Source: Mesorhizobium zhangyense
GTDB taxonomy: Bacteria > Pseudomonadota > Alphaproteobacteria > Rhizobiales > Rhizobiaceae
Direction: 5' to 3'
Length of the DNA: 64,000 nucleotides
Assembly: GCF_011045115.1 (NCBI RefSeq)
Contig: NZ_JAAKZG010000010.1
Coordinates: 1 to 64,000 of the forward strand
Shown: positions 10,315 through 19,066 of the stretch, one piece after another
Layout: each line of letters starts with the position of its first letter
How positions within the stretch are numbered: the stretch's first letter is position 1
The notes under the pieces: model-generated
The model's database searches: none
What the model was told of the DNA's origin: nothing
Seen by the model: the letters and a program-made list of their open reading frames with translations, nothing else
Made by a program: the position numbers and the translations under genes

Positions 10315-11838
10315 ATGTTGCATGTCTCATCAACGGAAAACCCATCTCAACGCCAACCGCAGGCATGGTCACGGATGCGTAAAAATTGGATCGCATCCAT
10401 TGTCAGCGTTGCAATCCTTGCCGCCGGCACCGCCCACACCGCCCTCGCTCAAGAGCAAGCTTCGCCCACTCCGACGAGCCGTCCGGCGCAGGTTGAAGCG
10501 CTGTCCGAGCAGAAGGTCCAGGAAATCGCGCGCGAAGTGTTCCAGTACGCCTATCCCATCGTGCTGATGGACGCGACGATGCGGCAAACGACGGCGGTGC
10601 CCGACGCAACCTCCGTCCACGGGCGCGCGCCGATCAACCAATTCGCCTATTTCCGGACATATCCGGCTGCCGACGCAAAGGATGTCGTCCGCTTCAACTT
10701 CGACACCTTGTACTCCTTCGCATGGCTGGACCTCAGCAAGGGTCCGATCGTGCTGTCGGTTCCCGACACCGGCGGGCGTTTTTACCTCATCCCCACCCTA
10801 GACATGTGGACGGATGTATTTTCCTCGCTCGGCTCGCGGACGACCGGCACGGGTGCAGGCAATTTCGCCTATGTCGCGCCCAGCTGGCAGGGCGATCTTC
10901 CCGAAGGCGTGCAGCGCATCGAGGCGCCGACGTCGACGATCTGGATGATGGGTCGCGTCCAGACCAATGGTCCGTCCGACTACGAAAATGTTCATAAGGT
11001 TCAGGATGGGCTGAAGCTGACGCCTCTCGACCAGTGGGGCAAATCCTATGCGCCGCCAGCCACATCTCCTGTCGAAGCGGGCGTGGACACAAAGACGCCG
11101 CCGCTGGTTCAGGTGGAGAAGATGACCGGCGTCGAGTTCTTCACGCGTTTTGCCGAGCTGCTGAAGAAATATCCACCGCACTCCAACGACTACCCGATCG
11201 TGTTTCGCATGCGCGCACTTGGACTTGAGCCGGGTCAGAGTTGGGATGCTGGCAAGCTCGATGCAAAGACAACAGCGCTCATCAACGATGCCGCGAAAGT
11301 GGCGCTGAGCGACGTTGTTGCTTTCCTCAAGCGAGGTGGAGAAGGCACGCATGTTAACGGCTGGAACATCGCAACCGATAACATGGGCACCTACGGCACA
11401 TCCTACCTGCAGCGTGCCTTGGTGGCGCTCGCCGGCCTGGGTGCCAACCTGCCGGCCGATGCCGTCTATCCCGCAGCGTTTGTCGACAGTGAAGGCAAGC
11501 AGCTCGACGGTGCGAACAAGTACGTCCTGCATTTCAACAAGAATGAGCTGCCGCCGGTCGACGCCTTCTGGTCTCTGACCATGTATGACGAGCAGGGTTT
11601 TCAGGTGCCGAACCCGATCAATCGCTTCGCCATCGGCGATCGCGACAAGCTCAAGTTCAATGCCGACGGCTCGCTCGACATCTACATCCAGGCGCAATCG
11701 CCTGGTGCGGACAAGGAATCCAACTGGCTGCCATCACCGGCATCTGGAGCGATCCAGCCAACCCTGCGACTGTATTCGCCTCGCGCTACCGTCATGAACG
11801 GCACATGGGTGCCACCCGGGATCAAACGCGTACAGTGA
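10315..11838 (+). CDS. Secreted DUF1254/DUF1214-domain protein
   Basis: This 507-residue protein has a long N-region followed by a hydrophobic signal segment and an Ala-rich cleavage area (IVSVAILAAGTAHTALA), so it is probably periplasmic. The DUF1254 part covers roughly residues 75-230 (AYPIVLMDATMRQTT, RFNFDTLYSFAWLDLSKGP) and DUF1214 the C-terminal ~120 residues (PPVDAFWSLTMYDEQGFQVPNPINRFAIGDRD). Proteins with this architecture are common in alphaproteobacteria and lack an agreed biochemical role. GGTGGAG upstream supports ATG 10315; ATG 10375 would give a more usual signal peptide. Copies of a 58-residue gene flank it. Confidence 0.88.
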   Translation: MLHVSSTENPSQRQPQAWSRMRKNWIASIVSVAILAAGTAHTALAQEQASPTPTSRPAQVEALSEQKVQEIAREVFQYAYPIVLMDATMRQTTAVPDATSVHGRAPINQFAYFRTYPAADAKDVVRFNFDTLYSFAWLDLSKGPIVLSVPDTGGRFYLIPTLDMWTDVFSSLGSRTTGTGAGNFAYVAPSWQGDLPEGVQRIEAPTSTIWMMGRVQTNGPSDYENVHKVQDGLKLTPLDQWGKSYAPPATSPVEAGVDTKTPPLVQVEKMTGVEFFTRFAELLKKYPPHSNDYPIVFRMRALGLEPGQSWDAGKLDAKTTALINDAAKVALSDVVAFLKRGGEGTHVNGWNIATDNMGTYGTSYLQRALVALAGLGANLPADAVYPAAFVDSEGKQLDGANKYVLHFNKNELPPVDAFWSLTMYDEQGFQVPNPINRFAIGDRDKLKFNADGSLDIYIQAQSPGADKESNWLPSPASGAIQPTLRLYSPRATVMNGTWVPPGIKRVQ

Positions 11839-11867
11839 AGATTTGAGAGCCAATGCAAATCTCAAAC

Positions 11868-11908
11868 TGGCGTCACTTGTGTATTGCGCGGCAGTTCTCT
11901 GACGCCCT
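11868..11908 (-). pseudogene. Fragment of an XRE-type regulator gene
   Basis: About 40 bases here closely match part of the XRE gene at 13119-13352 (roughly 13270-13310), covering the helix-turn-helix text GVRELARNAQVTA read on the minus strand. Nothing else of the gene remains on either side. The fragment abuts the second copy of the 58-residue gene. Confidence 0.6.
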
Positions 11909-11934
11909 ACTCTGCTCTCGGCAGGGAGGGTGCG

Positions 11935-12111
11935 ATGGGATGGCGTTCCGATCGAGCCTATGAAGAAGAGCAGCGTCAGGCATTCGTCCGATGGAAGGCG
12001 TCGCTCGGCTGGCTGGAATATCTGCGATGGCAATGGCAGCGCAGTCGCGCCTTTCTGGCCAGTGCCGTGGCGGCCAGTTGCGTCATTCTGGCGTTCCGGC
12101 TGCTAGGTTAG
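11935..12111 (+). CDS. 58-residue small membrane protein, copy 2
   Basis: Paralogue of the gene at 9945 with the same GGAGGG ribosome-binding site and start (MGWRSDRAYEEEQRQAFVRW), the same WQWQRSRAF core and a different membrane helix (LASAVAASCVILAFRLLG). The frame can be extended upstream to 11884, but the shared leader with copy 1 fixes the start at 11935. Function is unknown. Confidence 0.75.
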   Translation: MGWRSDRAYEEEQRQAFVRWKASLGWLEYLRWQWQRSRAFLASAVAASCVILAFRLLG

Positions 12112-12151
12112 CTCCTGTGGTGTGAAGCCAAAGGACTCTTCTTCGCCGAAA

Positions 12152-13006
12152 TTAAACCTCGACGTGACCACCGGTTTGGCTCGAGGATGCAGTCCAATGT
12201 TTCCGCATCACGTCGGATAGGGTGTCGCGTGCTGCCACCATGCGCTGATGCCATTCATTTTCCTTGTCGAGGACAATTGCGCATTTGCCCGCCTCTTTCC
12301 CCAACAGGACCGGGTTGCTAACCCGCGAAAAGTACCACGTAGCTGCCGCAGCATAGAAGATTGTGCGAGGCGAGTGCGTTGAGGCCAGTCCGAAAATGGC
12401 CGGCGCGTACTCATCTCCCTTACCAAGCTTGCCGGATACAACCGTTAGCGCAGCAGCTAAATAGGACAGGTGTGACGACTGCGAGAGTATCTCATATTCT
12501 TCCCGGCGCCACTTCGTCATTGCATCAATCATTTCTGTGTCGAATCCGATTTTCTTCTCAATCGCAATGATTCTCTCGTGCAATCTCTTCGGCGAAGCCG
12601 TGGAATGCCAGAAATCCTTGACCCGAGCGTCAGTATCAGCGGCAACGTAAGCTTTCCCCAACGCAGGGTCATGTAAGACTACCGTACAGAGAAGTAGAGC
12701 TTCGACATATGTGCGCAAGATCGCGCGAGCGGGTGTGTCCAGTCCCGAGATCACCAACGTCCGAACTGACACGCCGAACGACACCGCAGATCCCGTCAGC
12801 GCCCACGCAGCTCGCGTATGCTCACTCGATGGGCCGTGACCCTCCGTGGAGCTCAGTGCAATGTGCACGTATGACAGAAACTCTAGACCAAACTCGAAGA
12901 TGGCGAGGTGTGGTTGAAGCGCAGTCGTCGTGGCAGCTCGCGCCTCGGTCTCGGCTTCCAGCAGAAGCTCGTTGAACCCGTCGCGAGGCGAGGGATTGCG
13001 GTGCAT
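12152..13006 (-). CDS. Hypothetical protein, 284 residues, helix-rich
   Basis: A predominantly helical protein without signal peptide. Mid-protein segments such as SFGVSVRTLVISGLDTPARA and ILRTYVEALLLCTVVLHDP resemble a class of uncharacterised proteins of DUF5677-like type, but I cannot confirm membership. A small XRE regulator gene lies 112 bases upstream on the same strand and could control it. I see no catalytic motif. Confidence 0.6.
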   Translation of the reverse strand: MHRNPSPRDGFNELLLEAETEARAATTTALQPHLAIFEFGLEFLSYVHIALSSTEGHGPSSEHTRAAWALTGSAVSFGVSVRTLVISGLDTPARAILRTYVEALLLCTVVLHDPALGKAYVAADTDARVKDFWHSTASPKRLHERIIAIEKKIGFDTEMIDAMTKWRREEYEILSQSSHLSYLAAALTVVSGKLGKGDEYAPAIFGLASTHSPRTIFYAAAATWYFSRVSNPVLLGKEAGKCAIVLDKENEWHQRMVAARDTLSDVMRKHWTASSSQTGGHVEV

Positions 13007-13118
13007 GTCAGCGTAGATCGTGCGCCATCTCTCATCAATTTAATCGTAAATGCTCGCTCTCGGTGTCGGCTCGCTCAGCATCGGCAGCTTTCTTTGACCG
13101 TTTAGCTTTTGGCCATAA

Positions 13119-13352
13119 TCACATAGACCGGCGAGTAAGTCGCACCCCTGCCCCACCACCATTCTCAGGTATGAATTCGATACCGCTCGCCTCGAAAGCC
13201 GCACGTATGGCGAGCAATGTTGCAGGATGTGCAGACTTCCCATTCTCGATGCGAGTGATCGTTGCAGCCGTCACTTGTGCATTGCGCGCCAGTTCTCTGA
13301 CACCCCACCGCAACGCAGCTCGAGCCATCCGAATTTGTTCCGGTGTTATCAA
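13119..13352 (-). CDS. Small XRE-family transcriptional regulator
   Basis: A 77-residue cytoplasmic DNA-binding protein made almost entirely of one Cro/C1-type helix-turn-helix (MITPEQIRMARAALRWGVRE, then LARNAQVTAATITRIENGK). The family commonly starts MITPEQ, which here needs a TTG start at 13352; an ATG at 13328 is the alternative. The C-terminal text AAFEASGIEFIPENGGGAGVRL is typical of short rhizobial XRE proteins. A fragment of a second copy lies at 11868. It may regulate the gene at 12152. Confidence 0.85.
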   Translation of the reverse strand: MITPEQIRMARAALRWGVRELARNAQVTAATITRIENGKSAHPATLLAIRAAFEASGIEFIPENGGGAGVRLTRRSM

Positions 13353-13471
13353 ATTATAACCTTGACATAATATCGAGTGCAGTCAGTATGCGTTCGTGCA
13401 ATGCGGTCGTGCAGGATGGGCAAACATCCCACACGACCTGACCAGACCTAAGCTGTTGTGGAGCTCGGATC

Positions 13472-13966
13472 ATGGCTGATTCCGACAATACCACGACTTT
13501 GCCCTTCGTCACCTCTCGGTTGCGGCGGAAGCGAAGTCCTGTGGATGAAAGGCCGGACGGCGCCTCGGAGCGGCGCGGGTGCGAGCCTGCCGACCCGGCT
13601 GTGGTGCTGCTGAATAAATGGCAGGAAGCGCATCATGTCGCCCACGTTCTTTGCCGGCTACAGCAGCGGCACGAGACGCGCCTTCTGAACACGCCTGCAA
13701 GCCCCGCGCAGGACCGGGTCGACCACGCCATGGCCCGCGCCTTGGAGATCGACGCCATGGATGCGGAACAGCGTCTGATCGATGCGGTTGCAACCACGCC
13801 TGCGCACAGCCTCTCCGGCGTAATGGCGAAGCTCGAGATGATCACCGGCTGCAGCGAAGCCGACGAGGACCCGTCCGCCTTCCCCTGGCCGCAGCTTCGC
13901 TCGGTACTTGCGGATTTGCGGGAAGTCGCTGCGCGCGACCACGCGTGCAGAACGGACAAGCCATAG
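13472..13966 (+). CDS. Hypothetical protein, 164 residues
   Basis: A soluble protein with a basic, disordered N-terminus and a helical rest (ADPAVVLLNKWQEAHHVAHV, LSGVMAKLEMITGCSEADED, WPQLRSVLADLREVAARD). No enzymatic motif is visible. It lies on the same strand as, and 78 bases before, the ABC-transporter operon but has no obvious link to it. Confidence 0.55.
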   Translation: MADSDNTTTLPFVTSRLRRKRSPVDERPDGASERRGCEPADPAVVLLNKWQEAHHVAHVLCRLQQRHETRLLNTPASPAQDRVDHAMARALEIDAMDAEQRLIDAVATTPAHSLSGVMAKLEMITGCSEADEDPSAFPWPQLRSVLADLREVAARDHACRTDKP

Positions 13967-14044
13967 CCATCAACAGAATGCCCGGTCGCGCCCAAAAACA
14001 AAAAAAGCGACCGCGCCAACAGTTCACGACAATGGGAGAACAGC

Positions 14045-14920
14045 ATGAACCGTGGAATTCGAACGCTGCGAGCAGCCCTTTGGATCGCCTTGGCGTCCTT
14101 CACACTGGTCGCGGCCAGCAGTGCTGCTATCGCCGAGACGACGAAGGAACGCATCTTGCGCGAAGGCAAGATCGTCATCGGCATCCACAACCGCTCGCCC
14201 TGGGGTTTTCGCGATGACAAGACGGGCGAAGCGACAGGCTGGCATCCGGATTTGCTGAAGGCTGCCTTTTCCGAGCTCGGCGTTGAGGAACTCGACATCC
14301 GCGTGACCGAGTTCGGCGCTCTGGTCCCCGGCCTGCTCGCGGGCCGGTTCGATGCCGTGGCCTCGGGCCTGGCGATCACGCCGGAGCGGTGCCAGCAGGT
14401 TCTGTTCGGGATGCCGGACCTGAAAGTTCCGGATGCGGCGATCGTGCTTTCCGGCAATCCCAAGAAGATTCATGGCTACGCCGATATCGCCGCGCAGGCC
14501 GAGATCACGATGGGCGCCGGACGCGGCAGCGTGGTCGCCCGCAATGCAATCGCCATGGGCGTGCCGCAGGAGCGGATGCTGCTGTTCCCGGACATCGAGG
14601 CCAACATCTCGGCCCTGCGCGCCGGCCGGATCGACGTGGCGGTGCTGTCTTCGCCGACGGTCATAGGCCTGCTGTCGAACGGCAAGGCCGCGGGAATAGA
14701 ACGCGCCCTGCCCTTCGAGATCGTCGACGATCAGGCGAACTTCGCTGCAATCGCCTTCCGCCGCGAGGACGGCGACCTGCGCGAACTCTATGACGAGCAG
14801 CTGGCCCGGCTGAAGGCGGACGGGACGCTCGCAAAGATCATGGAGAAATACGGCTTCGGCGCGCCGGAGGCAGTGCCCGACACCATGACCGCTGAAAAAC
14901 TGTGCGGTGCGGGCGAATGA
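14045..14920 (+). CDS. ehuB: Periplasmic amino-acid/ectoine-type ABC transporter substrate-binding protein
   Basis: A 291-residue type II periplasmic binding protein with a signal peptide (ALWIALASFTLVAASSAAIA, cleavage near residue 30). The core resembles the EhuB branch (ILREGKIVIGIHNRSPWGF, TEFGALVPGLLAGRFDAVA, LAITPERCQQVLF, SALRAGRIDVAVLSS). The family binds ectoine/hydroxyectoine or related polar amino acids and delivers them to an inner-membrane permease. Its stop overlaps the start of the first permease gene (ATGA), so the operon is translationally coupled. The exact ligand cannot be read from the sequence. Confidence 0.88.
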   Translation: MNRGIRTLRAALWIALASFTLVAASSAAIAETTKERILREGKIVIGIHNRSPWGFRDDKTGEATGWHPDLLKAAFSELGVEELDIRVTEFGALVPGLLAGRFDAVASGLAITPERCQQVLFGMPDLKVPDAAIVLSGNPKKIHGYADIAAQAEITMGAGRGSVVARNAIAMGVPQERMLLFPDIEANISALRAGRIDVAVLSSPTVIGLLSNGKAAGIERALPFEIVDDQANFAAIAFRREDGDLRELYDEQLARLKADGTLAKIMEKYGFGAPEAVPDTMTAEKLCGAGE

Positions 14921-15576
14921 GCATTTTCGATATCTGGCTCGGCATCCTGCAGGGCCTCGACGTCACGGCAACGGTGACGGGCTATGGTTTGCTGTTCGCC
15001 GTCCCCTTCGCGCTGATCTTCGGTGTTGCGCAGTATCTCGCGAAGGGGGCGGTGCTTTTTGCGGTCACCTGCATCATCGAATTCTGGCGCAGCTCGGCGG
15101 TCATCATCCTGCTTTTTGTTTTCTACTATGCGCTTCCCGTGGTGGGATTGATGCTGTCGGCGGTGACCGTCAGTGCGATGGTGCTGGGCCTGAACATCGG
15201 CGGCTACGCCAGCCAGGCGGTTCGCGCCGGTTTGCAGTCGCTCGATCGCGGGCAAAAGGAAGCCGGACAGGCGCTCGGCCTGTCGCGGTCGATGATCCTG
15301 CTTCTGATAGAGCTGCCGCAGGCACTGGTGGCGATGAGCCCGACCTTCGTCAACCATTTCATCCAGCTCGTGAAGGCAACAGCGCTCGTGTCGCTGGTGA
15401 CGCTGACCGACATGACGTTCCGCGCCAAGGAGATCGCGCAGATCGAATACAATCCGGTCGGCATCTACACCTCGCTGCTCCTTGCCTATTTCGTTGTCTG
15501 CTACCCGATCGCCATTCTTGGCCGATTGCTGGAAGCGCGGATCAGTTCAGGAAGGGAGCTTGCCCGTGGGCTTTGA
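14917..15576 (+). CDS. ehuC: ABC transporter permease, HisM/EhuC-type
   Basis: A 219-residue inner-membrane permease of the polar amino-acid uptake family with about five hydrophobic helices. The EAA loop that contacts the ATPase is seen as EAGQALGLSRSMILLLIELPQAL. The start is the ATG overlapping the ehuB stop, beginning MSIFDIWLGILQGLDVTATV. It pairs with the following permease to form the membrane channel. Confidence 0.9.
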   Translation: MSIFDIWLGILQGLDVTATVTGYGLLFAVPFALIFGVAQYLAKGAVLFAVTCIIEFWRSSAVIILLFVFYYALPVVGLMLSAVTVSAMVLGLNIGGYASQAVRAGLQSLDRGQKEAGQALGLSRSMILLLIELPQALVAMSPTFVNHFIQLVKATALVSLVTLTDMTFRAKEIAQIEYNPVGIYTSLLLAYFVVCYPIAILGRLLEARISSGRELARGL

Positions 15577-16225
15577 TCTTTCCTTCGCGCTCTCGACCGT
15601 GCCGACGATACTGGGCGCCATTGGCACGACCTTGCTGGTTGCGCTGATCAGCTGCCTCGGCGCGGCTGGCATAGGTTTCGGCTTCGAGATGCTGCGGCGC
15701 TCGGGTGGACTGAGCGGGTATGCCGTTCGCTTCCTGATCGACTTCATCCGGGCAACACCCGTTCTGGCCTGGCTCTACTTCCTGTATTTTGTTCTTCCCT
15801 TCTACGGCATCCGGCTTGGCGCGCTCACCGTCGGCATTCTGGGCCTGAGCGTCTATTTCAGCGGCTATCTGGCCGAGGTCTTCAAGGCAGGCATCGACGC
15901 CATTCCAAAGGGCCAGTCGGAGGCGTCACGAGCCGTTGGCCTCAGCCGCATCGACACGATCATCTTCATCATAGCCCCGCAGATGCTGCGCAACATCGCA
16001 GCCCCCTTGGGCAACTACTTCGTGTCGATCCTCAAGGCGACGCCCTATCTCGCAGTGCTTGCTGTGCCGGAAATGCTCGGTCAGGCCTTCGATATTGCGT
16101 CCGACACCTACCGCTATGCCGAACCGCTGACGGTTGCCGGCATTCTGTTCCTGCTGCTGGCACTCGCGATCTCGCAGGCCGTCAAGCGGGTCGAGACGCG
16201 TCTACTTGGGTCGAACAGGCGATGA
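15566..16225 (+). CDS. ehuD: ABC transporter permease, HisQ/EhuD-type
   Basis: The second permease subunit, 219 residues, with an EAA-type loop ([23 protein letters not shown]). I chose the GTG at 15566, which overlaps the end of the previous gene and is preceded by AGGAAGGGA; an upstream in-frame ATG at 15482 lies deep inside the preceding gene. It should form a heterodimer with the first permease. Confidence 0.88.
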   Translation: MGFDLSFALSTVPTILGAIGTTLLVALISCLGAAGIGFGFEMLRRSGGLSGYAVRFLIDFIRATPVLAWLYFLYFVLPFYGIRLGALTVGILGLSVYFSGYLAEVFKAGIDAIPKGQSEASRAVGLSRIDTIIFIIAPQMLRNIAAPLGNYFVSILKATPYLAVLAVPEMLGQAFDIASDTYRYAEPLTVAGILFLLLALAISQAVKRVETRLLGSNRR

Positions 16226-16266
16226 TCCGGCCTTCCATTCTCATACAACCCGATCGAGGAGTTTCG

Positions 16267-17016
16267 ATGCGAGAGCAATCTCCAGACATGGCCACAGAAA
16301 TCAGCGGGCTCAACAAATGGTATGGCAGTTTCCATGTACTGAAGGATATCGACCTTACCGTAGCTGCCGGCTCGCGGATTGTCATTTGCGGGCCATCCGG
16401 TTCCGGCAAATCCACGCTCATCCGCTGCATCAATGGACTCGAGACCTATCAGGGCGGCTCGATCGCGCTTGGCGGCGTAAAACTCGGCGACAACGCGAAG
16501 GAGACCACGCTTGCGCGGCGCGATACCGGCATGGTGTTTCAGAGTTTTAATCTCTTTCCACATCTGACGGTATTATCGAACTGCACACTGGCCCTGCGTC
16601 GGGTTTTGAAGATGTCTCGCAGGCAAGCCGAGGACATCGCGCTTCATTATCTGGAGAAGGTGCGCATTCCCGAACAGGCCAAAAAGTATCCGGCCCAGCT
16701 GTCGGGTGGCCAGCAACAGCGGGTGGCAATCGCACGTGCCCTTTGTCTCAGTCCCCGCCTGATGCTGTTTGACGAGCCGACCTCGGCGCTTGATCCGGAA
16801 ATGATCAAGGAGGTGCTGGACGTAATGGTCAGTTTGGCATCCGAGGGCATGACCATGCTTTGCGTAACCCATGAGATGGGATTTGCCCGCGAAGTCGCCG
16901 ATCAGGTCATCTTCATGGATCAAGGTCGGATCGTCGAGCAGGCCCGGCCCGACATCTTCTTCGGAGCACCGAGCCATGCCCGCGCCCAACAATTCCTCGA
17001 AAAAATCCTGCATTGA
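16267..17016 (+). CDS. ehuA: ABC transporter ATP-binding protein, polar amino-acid/ectoine type
   Basis: An ATPase of ~249 residues that powers the transporter. It shows Walker A ([19 protein letters not shown]), the Q-loop ([12 protein letters not shown]), the ABC signature ([15 protein letters not shown]), Walker B ([14 protein letters not shown]) and the switch His (CVTHEMGF). ATG 16267 has a GAGGAG site; an alternative ATG at 16222 overlaps the permease stop. The deacylase gene follows after 12 bases, indicating one operon. Confidence 0.93.
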   Translation: MREQSPDMATEISGLNKWYGSFHVLKDIDLTVAAGSRIVICGPSGSGKSTLIRCINGLETYQGGSIALGGVKLGDNAKETTLARRDTGMVFQSFNLFPHLTVLSNCTLALRRVLKMSRRQAEDIALHYLEKVRIPEQAKKYPAQLSGGQQQRVAIARALCLSPRLMLFDEPTSALDPEMIKEVLDVMVSLASEGMTMLCVTHEMGFAREVADQVIFMDQGRIVEQARPDIFFGAPSHARAQQFLEKILH

Positions 17017-17028
17017 GGCCGAGACCCT

Positions 17029-18096
17029 ATGACGAGCAAGACACGAATCTGGACACCGGTCGACTATGAGGCCGATGGCAAGCAACGCGACTGTCTGAGA
17101 TTACCCCATTCCACCGATCTCTCGGCCTACGGGTTCGTGCCGATACCGATTGTCTGCATCAAGTCCGGCAGCGGTCCCACGGCTCTCCTGATCGCCGGAA
17201 ACCATGGCGATGAATATGAGGGCCAGATTGCCCTGAGCAATCTCGCACGGGAGATTGGCACGGACGACGTCCGCGGCAGGATCATCATCCTGCCGGCACT
17301 GAACTTTCCAGCTGTCGAAGCCGGGCGACGCGTTTCGCCGCTTGACGACGGCAACCTCAATCGCCTGTTTCCGGGCGACGCGCTCGGCTCACCAACGCAG
17401 ATGATCGCGCATTATGTCAGCGACGTTCTATTGCCGATGGCCGATATCGTTATCGACCTGCATGCCGGCGGCCGCTCCCTGCACTATTTGCCAAGCGCCC
17501 TGGTCAGGGCCGGTGGAACGCAGGCGGAGACGGCCAGGCTTATCGAACTGTTGGGGGTATTTGGAGCACCCGTCAGCTCGATCAGCGACGGATCCGGCGG
17601 TGGCGGTGCCACGACATTGGCTGCTGTCGCCCAGCAACTGAATGTCCCTGCCCTCACCGCCGAGCTTGGCGGCGGCGCTGGTCTCTCCCGGGACGGCCTC
17701 CAGCTTGCCGAGCAGGGCGTGCGCCGTGTGTTGAAACATTATGGCATCCTGCCTGATATCAAAGTCGACCCGGCGCCAGGGACACGGCTAATGAAGGTCG
17801 ATGGTCGAGACGCCTTCACCTATGCGCTCACGAGCGGCATATTCGAGCCGGCGGCCGAGGTCGGTGAACCTGTGAAAGCCGGACAACTAGCCGGCAGGGT
17901 CCACCCGATCGGTTGGCCGATGCATCAGGTCGAGACGGTGCATTTCAGGCAGTCCGGGCTTGTGGCCTGCCGGCGCGCGCCATCCCTGACCGCGCCGGGT
18001 GACTGTCTGTACAAGGTCATGGCCGATATCGGCACGCAAGCATCACTTGCGCGGTCCCGCCACCAAGAATTGCAGGCGGCAAACCACAACAGGTGA
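17029..18096 (+). CDS. Succinylglutamate desuccinylase/aspartoacylase-family zinc deacylase (DoeB/EutE-like)
   Basis: A 355-residue zinc hydrolase of the AstE/AspA superfamily (M14-like fold). Zinc ligands and catalytic residues are visible: GNHGDEYEG near residue 63 (His, Glu), DLHAGGRS near 145 (His) and the Glu in ALTAELGGG near 210. A C-terminal beta-rich domain follows. In ectoine degradation the DoeB/EutE members remove the acetyl group from N-alpha-acetyl-diaminobutyrate. Co-transcription with an EhuB-type transporter fits that, but the hydrolase, transaminase and dehydrogenase of the pathway are not in this window, so the substrate is uncertain. Confidence 0.87.
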   Translation: MTSKTRIWTPVDYEADGKQRDCLRLPHSTDLSAYGFVPIPIVCIKSGSGPTALLIAGNHGDEYEGQIALSNLAREIGTDDVRGRIIILPALNFPAVEAGRRVSPLDDGNLNRLFPGDALGSPTQMIAHYVSDVLLPMADIVIDLHAGGRSLHYLPSALVRAGGTQAETARLIELLGVFGAPVSSISDGSGGGGATTLAAVAQQLNVPALTAELGGGAGLSRDGLQLAEQGVRRVLKHYGILPDIKVDPAPGTRLMKVDGRDAFTYALTSGIFEPAAEVGEPVKAGQLAGRVHPIGWPMHQVETVHFRQSGLVACRRAPSLTAPGDCLYKVMADIGTQASLARSRHQELQAANHNR

Positions 18097-18110
18097 CATT
18101 GGCTATCCTT

Positions 18111-18626
18111 CTATTCCGGCTGCCCCGAATGCCTGGACAAAGCATCGATCTCGCAGGCAAGAACACGTTCCTGACCGATCCGCCCCTTGAAAATGACGCC
18201 GGTGGCGCGAAATCCGCAGTGCAGGTAAAGCGCGCTGGCATCAGGGTTGTCAGCATTCACCGTCAGCATCAGCTGTTGGATTTCGGGTCGATTGGCGGCA
18301 ATCCACCGCGCGGCCAGCTTCAGTCCGACAGTTCCATATCCCTTGCCCTGCTGACTTCGGCTCACCCTGAAACTGTGCAGGGTAACGGCGTCCTTCGATG
18401 CCCAGGCCGGCAATGCCGGTCCTTCTCGCAGCACGTAAAACCCGACCACGTCGGCATCAGCAACAATCGCGAAGGGATGCAGCGCTTCCGAAAAATTGCT
18501 GGTCTGCAGAGCCAGAAAGATCGCGTCCATATCGCCGCCGGCAAATCGCTCCTGCTCGGCATCAAGCTCAATTGAAGCAACGAGATGCCAATCCGATAGT
18601 TTGAGCGGTCTGAGAACAATATTCAT
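18111..18626 (-). CDS. GNAT-family N-acetyltransferase
   Basis: A ~171-residue cytoplasmic acyl-CoA-dependent transferase. The acetyl-CoA-binding motif is seen as FRVSRSQQGKGYGTVGLKLA (Q-x-x-G-x-G), followed by the beta-bulge region LMLTVNADNPDASALYLHCG and a C-terminal strand pair. The ATG at 18626 has GGAGAG at good spacing; an ATG six bases upstream is too close to that site, and an earlier in-frame start adds an unlikely basic leader. It is convergent with the deacylase gene and lies downstream of the siderophore operon on the same strand, but ~440 bases away. The acceptor is unknown. Confidence 0.85.
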   Translation of the reverse strand: MNIVLRPLKLSDWHLVASIELDAEQERFAGGDMDAIFLALQTSNFSEALHPFAIVADADVVGFYVLREGPALPAWASKDAVTLHSFRVSRSQQGKGYGTVGLKLAARWIAANRPEIQQLMLTVNADNPDASALYLHCGFRATGVIFKGRIGQERVLACEIDALSRHSGQPE

Positions 18627-19066
18627 GGCCATCTCTCCGGAAGCCCGCCGGAAAGCACGAAGGCTGATCCATCCGGTGGCCAGCCACAAAGATTACGGCA
18701 GACCGCCCAGCCGGCCATACCAGTATCTGTGGATTGACGAATAAATCCGCCGAAACATCTTCACCAGCCGGAGCCTGGCAGCGCATAGAGCGACAAGTCG
18801 CTGCTGCCCAGGACGCGCGACGCTTGTTTGTGACGGGATGTGTTATTTTGCACCTTAACGGTACTCGTTTCAGCGTTAGGGAATTTCGTTCGAAGCCAGG
18901 GGGCGAGCATGCAGCGGCAGTATTTCCTTGGTGTCATGGCCAGCGCCGCAACCGGGCCACCTGTTGCATAGGCTCCGCAGAGTGCGTTGTCCCAAGACGG
19001 ATTCACGGTCGAGTAGGCTGAACTATCACTTCGCCTAACTGACTTCATTCGATCCCGTGTCACCAC
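18627..19066. other. Spacer between the fhuF-like and GNAT genes
   Basis: No supported gene. Short frames occur but lack ribosome-binding sites or family features. It probably holds the GNAT promoter and the end of the siderophore operon transcript. Confidence 0.3.

Noticed and set aside
10798..11697. 299-codon frame on the minus strand
   Set aside because: It lies wholly within the DUF1254/DUF1214 gene, lacks a ribosome-binding site and has no family features; it is a shadow of GC-rich coding DNA.
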